DNA of 64,000 nt from Pseudomonadota bacterium. GTDB taxonomy: Bacteria > Pseudomonadota > Gammaproteobacteria > Burkholderiales > REEB80. Position numbers and translations under genes: made by a program. The stretch is taken from contig JAGWIG010000004.1 of assembly GCA_028873515.1 (NCBI GenBank), positions 1 through 64,000 on the forward strand. The letters run 5' to 3'. Shown piece by piece: positions 62,898-64,000 of this stretch (positions are counted from its first letter, which is position 1; each line of letters begins with the position of its first letter). The notes beneath the pieces were generated by a model that was not told where the DNA came from, did not search any database, and worked only from the letters and a program-made list of their open reading frames with translations.

Positions 62898-63980
62898 ATG
62901 ACAAGAAAATTGTTCTATTTGTTTGCTTTTCTGACTGTGATACTTGCTGCCTGCAGCAAGCCCGCACCGCATACAAGTTCTTCTGCTGTCTTGCCTGAAA
63001 CTAAAAATCAACTGCAGCTTCCTGATTTTTCAGGGCTTGTACAAAAAGAAGGACCTGCCATCGTGAACATAAACAGCATGCATCTCATTACAGGGTCACA
63101 AATTTCTCCTGGGGAGAATTTAGCGCCGCCATTTTTTGGCTGGCCAGTGGTTCCACGAAAATTTGAGGCAGAATCATTGGGATCGGGATTCATTATTAGT
63201 CATGATGGTTTTATACTGACTAACTGGCACGTAGTTGCTGATTCATCCCATGTAATTGTCAAACTTACTGATGGTCGGCATTTCAAGGCAAAAGTGGTAG
63301 GGAGTGATAAAGAAACTGATTTGGCCCTTCTCAAGATTGATGCGCATCATCTTCCTGTTGTCCGGATTGGCGATTCCAATGAGCTTCAGCCTGGACAGTG
63401 GGTGGCTGCTATTGGTGCACCTTTCGGGTTTGACAATAGCATTACTGTTGGTATCGTTAGTGCTTTGGGTCGCATGTTGCCTAATGATCATTACGTGCCT
63501 TTTATCCAGACTGACGCAGTAGTTAATCCTGGTAATTCAGGTGGGCCTCTGTTTAACGTAAAGGGGGAAGTGGTAGGGGTTAATTCGGAAATTTATAGTG
63601 AAACAGGCGGGTATATGGGTCTGAGCTTTGCGATTCCCATCAGTATTGCCCTCAATATTGCTAGACAGATTAAAGTTTATGGTAGAGTCATTCGTGGACA
63701 TATCGGCGTCATGATTCAGCAGGTGAACGATGGAATCGGAAAGGCTTTTGGTCTGAAGACACCTCAGGGGGTAATTATAAGTAAAGTGCTACCACATAGT
63801 CCGGCATATCGGGCCAATTTGCATGTTGGAGATATTGTTTTGAAACTTAATGGGCACCAAATAAACAATATTGAAGATTTTCCGTCGATGATAGCCATGA
63901 CGCGCCCAGGAGACAGGGTGAAGCTTACGCTTTGGCGGAATGGGAAAGAAAAACATCTTGAAGTCCGAGTCGGTAAATGA
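62898..63980 (+). CDS. HtrA/Deg-family trypsin-like serine protease, predicted lipoprotein, one PDZ domain
   Basis: Lipobox LAACS; TNWHVVAD (His), TDLALLKID (Asp), NPGNSGGPLFN (Ser); C-terminal PDZ. Confidence 0.94.
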   Translation: MTRKLFYLFAFLTVILAACSKPAPHTSSSAVLPETKNQLQLPDFSGLVQKEGPAIVNINSMHLITGSQISPGENLAPPFFGWPVVPRKFEAESLGSGFIISHDGFILTNWHVVADSSHVIVKLTDGRHFKAKVVGSDKETDLALLKIDAHHLPVVRIGDSNELQPGQWVAAIGAPFGFDNSITVGIVSALGRMLPNDHYVPFIQTDAVVNPGNSGGPLFNVKGEVVGVNSEIYSETGGYMGLSFAIPISIALNIARQIKVYGRVIRGHIGVMIQQVNDGIGKAFGLKTPQGVIISKVLPHSPAYRANLHVGDIVLKLNGHQINNIEDFPSMIAMTRPGDRVKLTLWRNGKEKHLEVRVGK

Positions 63981-64000
63981 AGTTGATTTCTGGCACAATA

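Overview
The window is about 64 kb of a chromosome whose gene order looks betaproteobacterial. That placement is inference from synteny and protein motifs; no search was run. Most of it is dense housekeeping: dnaB-alr-radA, lplT, zwf, a MarR/NodT/EmrA/EmrB-type efflux operon, tig-clpP-clpX-lon-hupB-(tRNA-Val, tRNA-Asp)-ppiD-(tRNA-Asp), fabI, mltD/gloB/rnhA/dnaQ, dapA-bamC, roxA-type oxygenase, slyD, mutS, a CDF transporter, a thioredoxin-TPR protein, suhB, trmJ, cysE, a complete isc operon with an extra cysteine desulfurase, serB, mfd, class I fba and an HtrA-like protease. Accessory DNA is limited to three IS200/IS605-type remnants (window start, ~9.3-10.5 kb, ~12.25 kb) and a few unexplained intergenic stretches. 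I found no CRISPR array, prophage or defence island, and no convincing new multi-gene system. The best leads are: (1) adjacent SDR and HpnD-like proteins whose catalytic motifs look degenerate; (2) an uncharacterised HELAH-motif protein between trmJ and cysE; (3) an orphan FliD-like protein; (4) a near-consensus IscR type 1 site overlapping the cysE stop codon and the isc promoter; (5) an RpoH-like promoter before lon; (6) a solo IS605-type right-end hairpin with a possible omega-RNA-like flank.
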